Shown here: positions 14,115 through 22,187 of the stretch, piece after piece | How the letters are laid out: each line of letters starts with the position of its first letter | How positions within the stretch are numbered: position 1 is the first letter of the stretch | Origin: an uncultured bacterium | GTDB lineage: Bacteria; Verrucomicrobiota; Kiritimatiellia; RFP12; UBA1067 | DNA: 64,000 nucleotides | Direction: 5' to 3' | NCBI GenBank assembly: GCA_902799955.1 | Contig: CADCCQ010000027.1 | Location: forward strand, 1 to 64,000 | The notes under the pieces: generated by a model | What the model was told of the DNA's origin: nothing | Databases searched by the model: none | The model's input: the letters and a program-made list of their open reading frames with translations, nothing else | Position numbers and translations under genes: made by a program

Positions 14115-15383
14115 ATGAAATTCTTCGAAGAGCTGAAGGCCAGGGGCCTCGTCGAGGCGGTGACGGACCCGGAGATCGAGAAGGCGGTCGAGAGCCCCAT
14201 GACCGTGTACTGCGGATTCGACCCGTCAGCCCGGAGCCTCCAGGCCGGCAACCTCGTCTCCATAATGGTCCTGAAGCGGTTCCAGCAGGCTGGGCACCGC
14301 GTGATCGCCCTCGTCGGCGGCGCGACGGGCCTCATCGGCGACCCCAGCGGGAAGTCCGCCGAGCGCAACATGCTCACGGTCGAGCAGGTCGAGGAGAACA
14401 AGAGGGGCATCAGGGAGAACCTCTCTCGCATCCTCGACTTCGACGGGCCCAACGCCGCGGTCATGGTCGACAACTACGACTGGTACAAGGGCACGAGCGC
14501 GATAGAGTTCCTGCGCGACATAGCGATCAACTTCCGCGTACCGCAGATGCTCGCGAAGGAGTCCGTCAAGAAGCGCCTCGAGGCGAGCGAGGGCGCGCTT
14601 ACGTTCACGGAGTTCTCCTACCAGATCCTGCAGGGCAACGACTTCCTCCACCTCTACGACAACTTCGGCTGCACGATGGAGGTCGGCGGCGCGGACCAGT
14701 GGGGCAACATCACGGCCGGGACCGACCTCGTGCGCAAGATGCGCGGCAAGTCCGCCTTCGGGCTCACGTTCCCGCTCCTCCTCGATTCGTCCGGCAGGAA
14801 GTTCGGCAAGTCCGAGGGCAACGCGCTCTTCATGGACGCATCGTTGACGAGCGTCTACGACTGGTACCAGTACTTCCTCAGGTCCGCCGACGCAGACGTA
14901 ATCCGCTACCTGAAGGTCTTCTCCCTGCGTCCGCTCGACGAGATCGCGGCGCTCGAGGAGGCGACCAGGGCGCATCCCGAGGAGCGCGCCGCGCAGAAGG
15001 CGCTCGCCGAGGAGCTGACGCGGCTCGTCCACGGCGAGGCGGGCCTCGCGACCGCGCAGGGCGCGACGAAGACGCTCTTCGGCGGCGACGTCGCCGGGAA
15101 GTCCGCGGCCGAGCTCGAGGAGATATTCAGGGACGTCAAGAGCGCCGAGGTCTCGGCGGCCGAGGTCGTCGGCAGGCCGGTCTACGCCGTCGCCGCCGCG
15201 GCCGGCATGTTCAAGTCGAACGGCGAGGCGCGCCGGATGGCCGCCCAGGGCGGGCTCTACGTCAACGGCGAGAAGGCCGACGACAAGCGCGTGTTCGCCG
15301 ACTCCGACCTCATCGACGGGCGCATCGCCGTCCTCCGCCAGGGCCGCAAGGCGAACTTCCTCCTGAAGGCGTCGCGGGGATAG
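14115..15383 (+). CDS. tyrS: Tyrosyl-tRNA synthetase
   Basis: 422 residues. Start 14115 is preferred: AGGTGA lies just upstream, and MKFFEELKARGLV aligns with the normal TyrRS N-terminus. ATG 14079 would add 12 residues with no Shine-Dalgarno sequence. Conserved features: YCGFDPSARSLQAGNLVS (tyrosine and ATP site), ALVGGATGLIGDPSGKSAER, NYDWY, TEFSYQILQGNDF, GGADQWGNIT, KFGKSEGNALF (KMSKS loop) and a C-terminal S4 domain (AARMAAQGGLYVNGEKADDKR-like). The class I HIGH signature, usually HLGH or HIGH here, reads QAGN at residues 43-46. That departure is discussed separately. Confidence 0.95.
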   Translation: MKFFEELKARGLVEAVTDPEIEKAVESPMTVYCGFDPSARSLQAGNLVSIMVLKRFQQAGHRVIALVGGATGLIGDPSGKSAERNMLTVEQVEENKRGIRENLSRILDFDGPNAAVMVDNYDWYKGTSAIEFLRDIAINFRVPQMLAKESVKKRLEASEGALTFTEFSYQILQGNDFLHLYDNFGCTMEVGGADQWGNITAGTDLVRKMRGKSAFGLTFPLLLDSSGRKFGKSEGNALFMDASLTSVYDWYQYFLRSADADVIRYLKVFSLRPLDEIAALEEATRAHPEERAAQKALAEELTRLVHGEAGLATAQGATKTLFGGDVAGKSAAELEEIFRDVKSAEVSAAEVVGRPVYAVAAAAGMFKSNGEARRMAAQGGLYVNGEKADDKRVFADSDLIDGRIAVLRQGRKANFLLKASRG

Positions 15384-15422
15384 CCCCGCGGGCGCTGACA
15401 CCAACCAACCGCACACGAAGTC

Positions 15423-16514
15423 GTGAAGGCAATCGAGAGATACGTTTTCAGTTCGCTCCTGTCGAGCTTCCTGCTCGCGTTCCTCGTGCTCAGCTTCGTG
15501 CTGACGATCGGGCTGCTCGTCCAGATCGTCGGCTACATCATCGACGGCATATTCCCGGCCCTCGTCGGGCGCTTCGCGGCGGTCAGCTTCCCGGAGACGC
15601 TCCAGTGGACGATCCCGCTCGCGCTGCTCGTCTCGAGCGTCCTCGTGTTCTCCCGCCTATCCGCCGACGGCGAGATCGCCGCGATGCGCGCCTGCGGCAT
15701 CAACCTGCTCTCCGTCATGAAGTGGCCCGTCCTCTTCGCCCTCGCCTGCTCCGCCGTCGGCGCGTGGATCAACAACGAGATCGTCCCGAGGGGTCACGAG
15801 GTCAGGCGTACCCTCGCCTCCAGGCTCTCGGTCGGCGACGCCGTGGACCTGATCGAGCCGGGGCGCAAGGTGACGGACTTCCCCAACATCACGCTCTACG
15901 TCGCGCGCAAGGAGGGCCGCTGGCTCTACGACGTCACCGCGACCGACACCTCCGAGACGAACGTCGTCAGGACCATCCACGCCGAGAAGGCGCGCGCCGT
16001 CGGCACGGGGCGCGACATGGCGCTCGACCTCTACAACGTCACGGTCGACCCCGTGTACAAGGACAAGGGCGGAGTGGCCAGCGGACGCTACGTACACTAT
16101 CCGCTCAAGACCAAGGAGTCCCAGTACACCAAGAAGGGCAAGGACCTCAGGTTCTTCGAGCTGCTCGCCAAGATCCGCGAGGAGTCGGCGGACATAAAGA
16201 GCGGCGCGGACAGCCGCAAGGCGGCGAAGAAGGGGCTGTCGAAGTACAAGGTCGAGCTGTCCAAGCGCTTCGTGTTCGCCATGGCGTCCGTCTGCTTCGT
16301 CCTCGTCGGCATACCGCTTGGAATCCGCGCGCAGCGCCGCGAGTCCACGATAGGCATGGCGATCTCCCTCGCCATCGCGATCGGCTACTACCTCTTCACG
16401 ATGCTGATGATAAGCATGCAGAAGGCGTACCAGCTCCATCCGGAGTTCCTTATATGGGCCCCGGTGGCGGCGTGCCTGATGCTGTCGGTCTGGTTCGTGA
16501 GGCGGAATCTCTAG
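15423..16514 (+). CDS. LptF/LptG family LPS export permease
   Basis: 363 residues starting at GTG. Six transmembrane segments are expected, three at each end: FLLAFLVLSFVLTIGLLVQIV, LQWTIPLALLVSSVLVF, VLFALACSAVGAW; then FVFAMASVCFVLVGIPLGI, GMAISLAIAIGYYLFTMLM and ILWAPVAACLMLSVWFV. Between them is a periplasmic beta-jellyroll. Family landmarks are the RLSADGEIAAMRACGI loop and the IPLGIRAQRRE turn. The LptF/LptG pair forms the inner-membrane part of the LptB2FG transporter that extracts LPS. A single copy is seen here and I cannot tell LptF from LptG. The neighbouring lpxA fits LPS biogenesis. Confidence 0.88.
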   Translation: MKAIERYVFSSLLSSFLLAFLVLSFVLTIGLLVQIVGYIIDGIFPALVGRFAAVSFPETLQWTIPLALLVSSVLVFSRLSADGEIAAMRACGINLLSVMKWPVLFALACSAVGAWINNEIVPRGHEVRRTLASRLSVGDAVDLIEPGRKVTDFPNITLYVARKEGRWLYDVTATDTSETNVVRTIHAEKARAVGTGRDMALDLYNVTVDPVYKDKGGVASGRYVHYPLKTKESQYTKKGKDLRFFELLAKIREESADIKSGADSRKAAKKGLSKYKVELSKRFVFAMASVCFVLVGIPLGIRAQRRESTIGMAISLAIAIGYYLFTMLMISMQKAYQLHPEFLIWAPVAACLMLSVWFVRRNL

Positions 16515-16522
16515 AACAGAAT

Positions 16523-16544
16523 GGCGGCCCGCCGGCGGGCCGCC
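16523..16544. repeat. Perfect 22-bp palindrome between lptF and lpxA
   Basis: GGCGGCCCGCC followed at once by its reverse complement GGCGGGCCGCC. As RNA it gives a very stable hairpin 20 bp before the lpxA start, with no U-run. It may attenuate read-through, protect mRNA ends, or be a small REP-type element. Confidence 0.7.
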
Positions 16545-16564
16545 GCATGGAAAGGAAGAACGTC

Positions 16565-17344
16565 ATGGCAAAGATCCATCAAACGGCAATCGTCGAGGAC
16601 GGCGCGAGGCTGGGCGCGGACGTCGAGGTCGGCCCGTATGCGCACGTCGGCGCGGACGTCGTGATCGGCGACGGCGTGAAGATCGCCCAGGGCGCGATCA
16701 TCGACGGGCACACGACCATCGGCGAATCATGCCAGATATTCCCATACGCGCTGATCGGGATGAAGACGCAGGACCTCAAGTACAAGGAGGGCTCCGTCAG
16801 CTACGTCGAGATCGGCCCGCGCACCGTGATCCGCGAGTTCGCGACCGTCCACCTCGGCACCGCCGACGGCGAGAGGACCGTCATCGGCGCGGACTGCCTC
16901 TTCATGGCGTACTGCCACGCCGCGCACGGCTGCATCCTCGGCGACCACGTCATCTGCTCCAACTCCGTCCAGCTCGCGGGCGACGTCCACATCCAGGACT
17001 ACGCCATCATCGGCGGCTGCGCGGCGTCCCACCAGTTCTGCACCGTCGGGGCCCACTCGATGGTCGGCGGGATGAGCAAGATACGCCAGGACTTCCCGCC
17101 GTACATGCTCGGCGACATGGTGGAGGGCTCCCTGAAGGTCATCGGCCCCAACGTCGTCGGCCTCACTAGGCGCGGGTTCTCGCGCGAGGTCATCCACGCC
17201 CTCAAGGAGGCCCACCGGTTCATCTACCGCGACGGACTCAACCGCACGCAGGCCCTCGACCGCGTCGAGAACGACGTCGAGCAGTTCGACGAGATAAAGC
17301 GGCTCGTCGCGTTCTACAGGAACTCGCAGCGCGGCGTCGCCTGA
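16565..17344 (+). CDS. lpxA: UDP-N-acetylglucosamine O-acyltransferase
   Basis: 259 residues, the usual length. LpxA performs the first step of lipid A synthesis, moving a 3-hydroxyacyl chain from ACP to UDP-GlcNAc. The protein is a left-handed beta-helix of hexapeptide repeats (IHQTAIVEDGARLGADVEVGP onwards). The catalytic histidine block YCHAAHGCILGDHVICSN corresponds to the AHDC motif of E. coli. It is followed by IIGGCAASHQFCTVGAHSMVGG and NVVGLTRRGFS. ATG 16565 was chosen over 16547 because AAAGGAAG lies at the right distance. A hairpin palindrome separates it from lptF. Confidence 0.95.
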   Translation: MAKIHQTAIVEDGARLGADVEVGPYAHVGADVVIGDGVKIAQGAIIDGHTTIGESCQIFPYALIGMKTQDLKYKEGSVSYVEIGPRTVIREFATVHLGTADGERTVIGADCLFMAYCHAAHGCILGDHVICSNSVQLAGDVHIQDYAIIGGCAASHQFCTVGAHSMVGGMSKIRQDFPPYMLGDMVEGSLKVIGPNVVGLTRRGFSREVIHALKEAHRFIYRDGLNRTQALDRVENDVEQFDEIKRLVAFYRNSQRGVA

Positions 17345-17360
17345 CGAAGGGAGGCGGGAC

Positions 17361-17981
17361 ATGGCGCGTAAGATCGACCACGAGGAGCGCAAGAACAGGA
17401 TCGTCTCGGAGAGCCTGAGGCTCTTCGGGCAGCTGGGCTACGACGCCGTGAACTTCGGCATGATCGCCGACGCCTGCAAGATCTCCCGGACGCTGCTCTA
17501 CGCGTATTTCAAGGACAAGCGCGCCATCTTCAACGAGGCCATCGACAAGGCCACGTCGCGTATCGAGGCCAAGTACTCTGAAATCGTCCATTCGCGCCAT
17601 TCTGCGGACGCCAAGCTCCGCCAGATCTGCATAACCGTGCTCTCCATCCTCTTCGACTACCGCGACTTCGTCTGCGTCATCTCCGACTACCTCGGCCGGC
17701 TCAGACGGCTTGGCGAGACGCCCATCACGTACATAAAACGCCACACGATCGGCCTGAAGCGCATCATGCACTCGCTGATAATAGAGGCGAAGAGGCGCGG
17801 CGAGTACGATCCATCCATAAACCCTACCAGGGCGATCGCGCTTCTCTATTCGCAGTTCGAGGCGACGGCCGTGCGCATCACCACGACCGGCGGCGCGGAC
17901 CTCTCGGAGGCCGTCGACCGCACGAACGCGATCCTCGCCGTGATGCGAGCCCCGGACGCCCCGGCGCGACTCTTCAACTGA
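17361..17981 (+). CDS. TetR-family transcriptional regulator
   Basis: 206 residues with a strong Shine-Dalgarno sequence (GGGAGGCGGG). The N-terminal helix-turn-helix is typical: RIVSESLRLFGQLGYDAVNFGMIADACKISRTLLYAYFKDKRAIFNEAI (residues about 14-62). The C-terminal ligand domain is unlike families I know. It lies 16 bp after lpxA and may belong to the same transcript; its targets are unknown. The 44-bp hairpin-bearing direct repeats just downstream show no obvious operator symmetry for it. Confidence 0.88.
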   Translation: MARKIDHEERKNRIVSESLRLFGQLGYDAVNFGMIADACKISRTLLYAYFKDKRAIFNEAIDKATSRIEAKYSEIVHSRHSADAKLRQICITVLSILFDYRDFVCVISDYLGRLRRLGETPITYIKRHTIGLKRIMHSLIIEAKRRGEYDPSINPTRAIALLYSQFEATAVRITTTGGADLSEAVDRTNAILAVMRAPDAPARLFN

Positions 17982-18004
17982 CGGTTCCGCAGGGACAGTC
18001 CCCA

Positions 18005-18096
18005 CAGCCCCCGGGGGAACTTCTGCGGGGAGTGTCCCCACAAAAGTGCCCGCAGCCCCCAGGGGAACTTCTGCGGGGAGTGTCCCCACAAAAGTG
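18005..18096. repeat. Two direct 44-bp repeats with internal hairpins
   Basis: Copies at 18005-18048 and 18053-18096 differ by one base near the start. Each contains CTGCGGGGAGTGTCCCCAC, whose GGGGA and TCCCC arms form a hairpin. A third partial piece (GCAGGGACAGTCCCCACAG) precedes them. They fill the gap between tetR and the acyltransferase gene. Confidence 0.85.
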
Positions 18097-18111
18097 TAAT
18101 TGAGGCAAGGC

Positions 18112-19242
18112 ATGAAACTTATGAAAAACAGCGATACAAGCACGGAAAGAATCGTATTTCTCGACTATCTCAGGTTCATCGCCTGCTTCATGGTCATGAC
18201 GATACACGCCTGCGAGCCGTTCTACCTTGGCGGGACGGAGCCCAACGTGACAAGCATCGCGAGCGTCTGGGACATGCTCTGGATCACCATCACCGAATGC
18301 GTATGCCGAGTGTGCGTGCCGCTGTTTGTGATAGCGTCGTCCTACCTGCTCTTCCCGGTGAACAGGCCGACGGGGGAGTTCTTCAGGAGGAGGCTTGCGA
18401 GAGTCGCGGTTCCGTTCCTGGTCTGGTCCGCGCTTTACGTCGCCTTTTCGCGCCATGGCCTGGGCGCGTGGGGCCGGATGCTCTTCAACTTCCCGGACGA
18501 GGGCGGGCATCTCTGGTTCGTGCCCATGCTCCTCGGGCTCTACATCCTGATGCCGCTGCTTTCGCCGTGGGCCGAGAGGGTCGGCGAGAGGGAGCTTCGC
18601 GGATGGATCGTCCTGTGGCTCGCGACTACGCTTTTCCCGTTCCTCAGGCAGATATGGGGTGTCCTCTTCGGAGATCCGTCGTTCGGCGCGGTGCCGTATC
18701 TCTACGGCGAGTGCCCGTGGAACGGCTTCGGGGCGTTCCACTACGTCAGCGGATTCATAGGCTACATGCTGATCGGCCTCTGGTTCCGCAAGTTCGCGCC
18801 GCGCCTTGACCGGGGCGGGACGCTGAAGGTCGCCATCCCGCTGTGGATCGCTGGCGTCGCGATAATAGGAGTTCCGTTCTTCCTCCGCGTCAGGCAGTTC
18901 CCGTTTGCCGCGCCGTACTCGTTCGCCGTCGTGATGGAGACGAGCATAGAGTACTGCTCGCTCGGCGTCGCGCTGGCCACGGTCGCGGCGTTCATGGTCC
19001 TTCGCAGGCTCGAGTTCGGCGGATGGCTGTACAAGTGGGTCGTCGGGCCGGTGGCGAAGGCGTCTTTCGGGATGTACCTCATGCACATGTTCATCCTGAA
19101 CGAGGTGTTCGCCGCGTTGAGCCCCCGCCTCCCGACGCCGCTGACGATCGTCCTGACAGCGGTCGCGACGTTTTCGCTCTCCGCGGTCGCCGCGCTCGTC
19201 CTTCGCCGCGTTCCGTTCGTCGGCAGGTGGCTCTGCGGCTGA
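18112..19242 (+). CDS. Membrane acyltransferase 3 family protein
   Basis: 376 residues. The start at 18112 has GAGGCAAGG upstream; 18121 is a possible alternative. The family signature is at the N-terminus (RIVFLDYLRFIACFMVMTIHACEPFY, with the conserved histidine). About ten hydrophobic segments follow, and YLMHMFILNEVFAAL lies near the end. Acyltransferase_3 proteins O-acetylate or succinylate cell-surface polysaccharides using cytoplasmic acyl donors. It ends 1 bp from the stop of the convergent transporter gene, with no terminator between them. The substrate cannot be inferred. Confidence 0.88.
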   Translation: MKLMKNSDTSTERIVFLDYLRFIACFMVMTIHACEPFYLGGTEPNVTSIASVWDMLWITITECVCRVCVPLFVIASSYLLFPVNRPTGEFFRRRLARVAVPFLVWSALYVAFSRHGLGAWGRMLFNFPDEGGHLWFVPMLLGLYILMPLLSPWAERVGERELRGWIVLWLATTLFPFLRQIWGVLFGDPSFGAVPYLYGECPWNGFGAFHYVSGFIGYMLIGLWFRKFAPRLDRGGTLKVAIPLWIAGVAIIGVPFFLRVRQFPFAAPYSFAVVMETSIEYCSLGVALATVAAFMVLRRLEFGGWLYKWVVGPVAKASFGMYLMHMFILNEVFAALSPRLPTPLTIVLTAVATFSLSAVAALVLRRVPFVGRWLCG

Positions 19243-19243
19243 C

Positions 19244-20635
19244 TCAGATCTTCCAGCCGTAGAGGATGCGGCATACCTCGGAGACGAGGATCGCCAGCAC
19301 CAGAAGCGGCGCGATGAACTTGACCATCACCGCGTAGAACGTCTTGAACCAGACTGAGCTGCCGTCGCGGCGGCACTCCGCAAGTATGCGCTTCGGGCGC
19401 AGGACCCATCCCGCGAAGACGCAGATGAGCGCGGCGACGATCGGCGTGAGGACGTTCATCGAGTTGTCGAAGAAGTCGAGCGCCGGGAGGCCGCACGGCT
19501 TGAAGCCCGACCAGCGCCCGTATCCAAACGCGGAGAGCGAGCCGAGCGCGACGGACCACGCGCATACCGCCGCGACCGACGCGTTCCTCCTGACGTGGAG
19601 GAAGTCGCATACCGCCGCCACGCACGCCTCGGTCATCGAGATCGCGCTCGTGAGCGCGGCGAACAGCACGAGCGTGAAGAACGCAAGCCCGATCCACGCG
19701 CCCGTCGCGCCGAACTCAGCGAACACCTTCGGGAGCGTGACGAACATGAGGCCCGGCCCGGCGTCGACGGCGGCGCGGCCCGCGCCCGACTTCGCGGCGA
19801 ACATCATCACGAACGGTATGATCATGAAGCCGGAGAGCACCGCGACGAAGGTGTCCGCCGCCACTATCCTCACCGCCGCCTTTGGCACGGAGTCCCTCCT
19901 GCGCATGTAGCTGCCGTACGTTATCATTATCCCCATCGCGAGCGAGAGCGAGTAGAACATCTGCCCCATCGCGCCGAGCACCACCTTGCCGATGTTGTCG
20001 CACGACGAGAAGTCCGGCACCAGGTAGAACTTGATGCCCTCGCCCGCGCCGGGGAGGCAGGCGACGTACACCGCGAGTCCGACGGCCATCAGGAGCAGCA
20101 GCGGCATCATCACGATGTTCGACTTCTCGATCCCGTTCTTGACGCCCATCACGATCACGGCGCACGTCACGACGGTGAACACGACCATGCAGACGAACGG
20201 GTCCCACGGCGCGGTCACGAACGAGTTGAAGAACGTCTGCGGGTTTTCTATGGACGAGCCGCCGCCCGCGGCGAGCTTGAGGTAGGCGACGAAGTACTTG
20301 ACGACCCATCCGCCGATGACGTTGTAGTACGGGAGGATGAAGAGCGGGACGACCGTCGCCAGGATGCCGAGGAAGTTCCATTTCGGGTGCCCGAGTTTGT
20401 TGAACGCGGTGAGCTGGCTCTGCCGAGAGTAGCGCCCGATCGCGATCTCCGTCACCAGCAGCGTGAAGCCGAGCGTGAGGGAAAGGGCGAGGTAGACGGC
20501 GATGAACACGCCGCCGCCGTACTTCGCCGCCAGGTACGGGAACCTCCACAGGTTCCCGAGGCCGATCGCGGACGCCGCCGCCGCCAGAACAAACGCGAGC
20601 TGTCCCGACCAGCTCGCCCTGTCGCCCTTGTGCAT
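19244..20635 (-). CDS. Neurotransmitter:sodium symporter (NSS) family transporter
   Basis: 463 residues with about 11-12 transmembrane segments. The TM1 signature SAIGLGNLWRFPYLAAKYGGGVF holds the unwound Na+/substrate site of the LeuT fold. Further family features are EIAIGRYSRQ, YYNVIGGWVVKYF, MGQMFYSLSLAMGIMITYGSY in TM6, and SAISMTEACVAAVCDFL. Bacterial members import amino acids with Na+ (LeuT, TnaT, Tyt1). The Shine-Dalgarno AAGGAGAG lies inside a tiny upstream ORF. The gene is transcribed divergently from rbfA across a repeat-rich 440-bp gap. Confidence 0.92.
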   Translation of the reverse strand: MHKGDRASWSGQLAFVLAAAASAIGLGNLWRFPYLAAKYGGGVFIAVYLALSLTLGFTLLVTEIAIGRYSRQSQLTAFNKLGHPKWNFLGILATVVPLFILPYYNVIGGWVVKYFVAYLKLAAGGGSSIENPQTFFNSFVTAPWDPFVCMVVFTVVTCAVIVMGVKNGIEKSNIVMMPLLLLMAVGLAVYVACLPGAGEGIKFYLVPDFSSCDNIGKVVLGAMGQMFYSLSLAMGIMITYGSYMRRRDSVPKAAVRIVAADTFVAVLSGFMIIPFVMMFAAKSGAGRAAVDAGPGLMFVTLPKVFAEFGATGAWIGLAFFTLVLFAALTSAISMTEACVAAVCDFLHVRRNASVAAVCAWSVALGSLSAFGYGRWSGFKPCGLPALDFFDNSMNVLTPIVAALICVFAGWVLRPKRILAECRRDGSSVWFKTFYAVMVKFIAPLLVLAILVSEVCRILYGWKI

Positions 20636-20641
20636 TCCCCG

Positions 20642-20671
20642 TCACTCTCCTTTCGTTGCCTGTTCGCACAT
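20642..20671 (-). CDS. Tiny leaderless ORF before the NSS transporter
   Basis: ATG 20671 lies 8 nt after the -10 (20685-20680) and encodes MCEQATKGE. The stop is 6 nt before the transporter start. The ORF contains the transporter's Shine-Dalgarno sequence. The same frame is also open from GTG 20744, 10 nt after an upstream -10-like TAAAAT. Confidence 0.35.
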   Translation of the reverse strand: MCEQATKGE

Positions 20672-20679
20672 GACTATTG

Positions 20680-20685
20680 AGTATA
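20680..20685 (-). promoter_or_regulatory. Extended -10 of the NSS transporter gene
   Basis: On the minus strand the sequence reads TTTTGTTGTGGTATACT. It matches the promoter block seen before the genes at 33471 and 51800. A second -10-like TAAAAT lies exactly 75 bp upstream (20760-20755). Confidence 0.7.
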
Positions 20686-20874
20686 CCACAACAAAACAAC
20701 GTTGCCGCGGCCTCCGCGAATCTAGCATCTTCGTCAGAATAAACACTTGCGAATATTTTACCACATGCCCCGCCGTCGCGCAAGTCCCAATCTCCATTAT
20801 TCGGTTTTGCGGGTGCATCTCCATTTTTCACCCATGCGTTTTGAGATTGAAAACAACCAGAACAACTTTTTCTT

Positions 20875-20996
20875 CTCGTCGCGCAACTGCGCGGCGTTCT
20901 TAAGCCGGCTGGCTGTTGCCCGCCGTGAAATGAAGTTGTTTCAAATAGTTGTTTCCAATCAACAGAAGACGAGGCGGTGAATTATAGAGATGCGCC
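20875..20996 (-). repeat. Palindrome-bearing intergenic element, copy 2
   Basis: The reverse complement of this stretch matches 33265-33390. Both contain a GCATCTNTATAATTCA edge, two GAAACAACT motifs, CGGCGGGCAAC and AAGAACGCCGCG with inverted partners. This copy is more diverged. No gene is seen in 20700-21060; the remaining sequence also holds the promoter-type repeat at 20680-20765. Confidence 0.7.
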
Positions 20997-21064
20997 ATGG
21001 TTTTGCCGACCTGCACATTTGCGTTCCTATGCACGGAAATGAAGACAACAGCCTTTTGTTGTGA

Positions 21065-21070
21065 TATAAT
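21065..21070 (+). promoter_or_regulatory. Extended -10 of rbfA, leaderless geometry
   Basis: TTTTGTTGTGATATAAT ends at 21070 and the rbfA ATG begins at 21078. Only 7 nt separate them, which puts the expected transcription start at or within a base of the A of ATG. Confidence 0.75.
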
Positions 21071-21077
21071 ATTCGCC

Positions 21078-21437
21078 ATGGGAGTAGACAGACTAGAAAG
21101 AGTGAACTCGCTTCTGAAGCGCGTGATCGCGGAGGCGATGTTCTCGGTGATGCAGGGCGACTCGGTCGCCCCGGGGCTTTTCACCGTCACGGGCGTGAGG
21201 TGCGGGAAGGACCTCCGGGACGCCACGGTGTACGTCTCGGTGTTCGGCGACGACGCCCTGAAGGAGACGGGCATAAGGCATCTTGCGCACAACGCCAGGC
21301 GTTTCCAGCAGATCATAAACAGGGAGGTCCGGCTCAAGTTCACGCCGAAGCTCCTGTTCAAGCTCGACAGGTCGCTCGAGGCCGGGGATTCCGTCCTGGC
21401 CATCCTCGACAAGCTGCCGGCGCCGGCGGAGGGCTGA
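21078..21437 (+). CDS. rbfA: Ribosome-binding factor A
   Basis: 119 residues, the usual length. RbfA binds the 30S subunit late in maturation. The family pattern is clear: RLERVNSLLKRVIAEAMF, LFTVTGVRCGKDLRDATVYVSVFGD, RFQQIINREVRLKFTPKLLFKLDRSLEAGD. The in-frame extension back to 20997 runs through the promoter and is rejected. No Shine-Dalgarno sequence is needed if the mRNA is leaderless. It heads an rbfA-truB-ribF unit, an order also seen in other bacteria. Confidence 0.93.
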   Translation: MGVDRLERVNSLLKRVIAEAMFSVMQGDSVAPGLFTVTGVRCGKDLRDATVYVSVFGDDALKETGIRHLAHNARRFQQIINREVRLKFTPKLLFKLDRSLEAGDSVLAILDKLPAPAEG

Positions 21438-21440
21438 CAA

Positions 21441-22187
21441 ATGGCGAATCTTGTTCAGCTCAAGGTGCTGGAGGAGCTCGACGGCGTTCTCCTGGTGGAC
21501 AAGCCGGCGGGGATTGCGTTCACAACCGTTGTCAAGGCCGTCAAGCGCAGGTTCAATCTCGTGAAGGTGGGGCACGGAGGCTCGCTGGACGCCATGGCGT
21601 CCGGCCTCTTCGTCCTGCTCATAAACGACGCCAACCGCCAGGTGGGCGACGTGATGGGCGCGGACAGGTCGTACACCGGGACGATGAGGCTCGGCCTTGC
21701 GACGAACACCCACGACGTGCACGGCGAGCCCGTCGGTACGCCGTTCCCCGTCGCCGCCTCCGCCGTCACGCCGGAGGCGGTGTCCGCCGCGCTCGCGGAG
21801 TTCAGGGGCGACGTTTTCCAGACGGAGAGCCGCTGGTGTTCCATCCGCCGCGAAGGGGCCGCCGACTACGAAGTCGCCGACACGGGCGAGCACAAGCCGT
21901 TTCTCGCGCACGTCTACAGGTTCGACGTCGGGGAGGAGCGCGAGGCGAGGCCCGACGGCACCGTCAGGGTCCCGTTCGCGCTTTCCGCGACGAAGGGCGT
22001 CATTCCCCGGACGCTCGTCAACGACTTCGGCGCGGCGCTTCGCTGCGGCGCGGCGCTCGAGGGCCTGAGGCGCGTCAAGGTGGGGCGATTCTCAGTCGAC
22101 GACGCGGTCGCGTTCGACGCGGTGCTCGCGACGGAACCCGTCGACTTCCCGGCGCTTGTGAAGCCGCTTTCCAGGGCGTTCCTGTGA
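21441..22187 (+). CDS. truB: tRNA pseudouridine-55 synthase
   Basis: 248 residues. TruB makes the universal pseudouridine in the T-loop of tRNAs. It shows LDGVLLVDKPAGIAFTTVV and the catalytic aspartate block VGHGGSLDAMASGLF (family GHTGSLDPxATG, where the T and P are replaced here). DRSYTGTMRLGLATNTHDVHGEP and FRGDVFQ follow. It lacks the C-terminal PUA domain found in E. coli TruB. GGAGGG overlapping the rbfA end serves as Shine-Dalgarno sequence. The ribF start overlaps its stop. Confidence 0.93.
   Translation: MANLVQLKVLEELDGVLLVDKPAGIAFTTVVKAVKRRFNLVKVGHGGSLDAMASGLFVLLINDANRQVGDVMGADRSYTGTMRLGLATNTHDVHGEPVGTPFPVAASAVTPEAVSAALAEFRGDVFQTESRWCSIRREGAADYEVADTGEHKPFLAHVYRFDVGEEREARPDGTVRVPFALSATKGVIPRTLVNDFGAALRCGAALEGLRRVKVGRFSVDDAVAFDAVLATEPVDFPALVKPLSRAFL

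Noticed and set aside
20997-21077. 27-residue N-terminal extension of RbfA
   Set aside because: It would be translated from the promoter region itself, and RbfA alignment starts at 21078.
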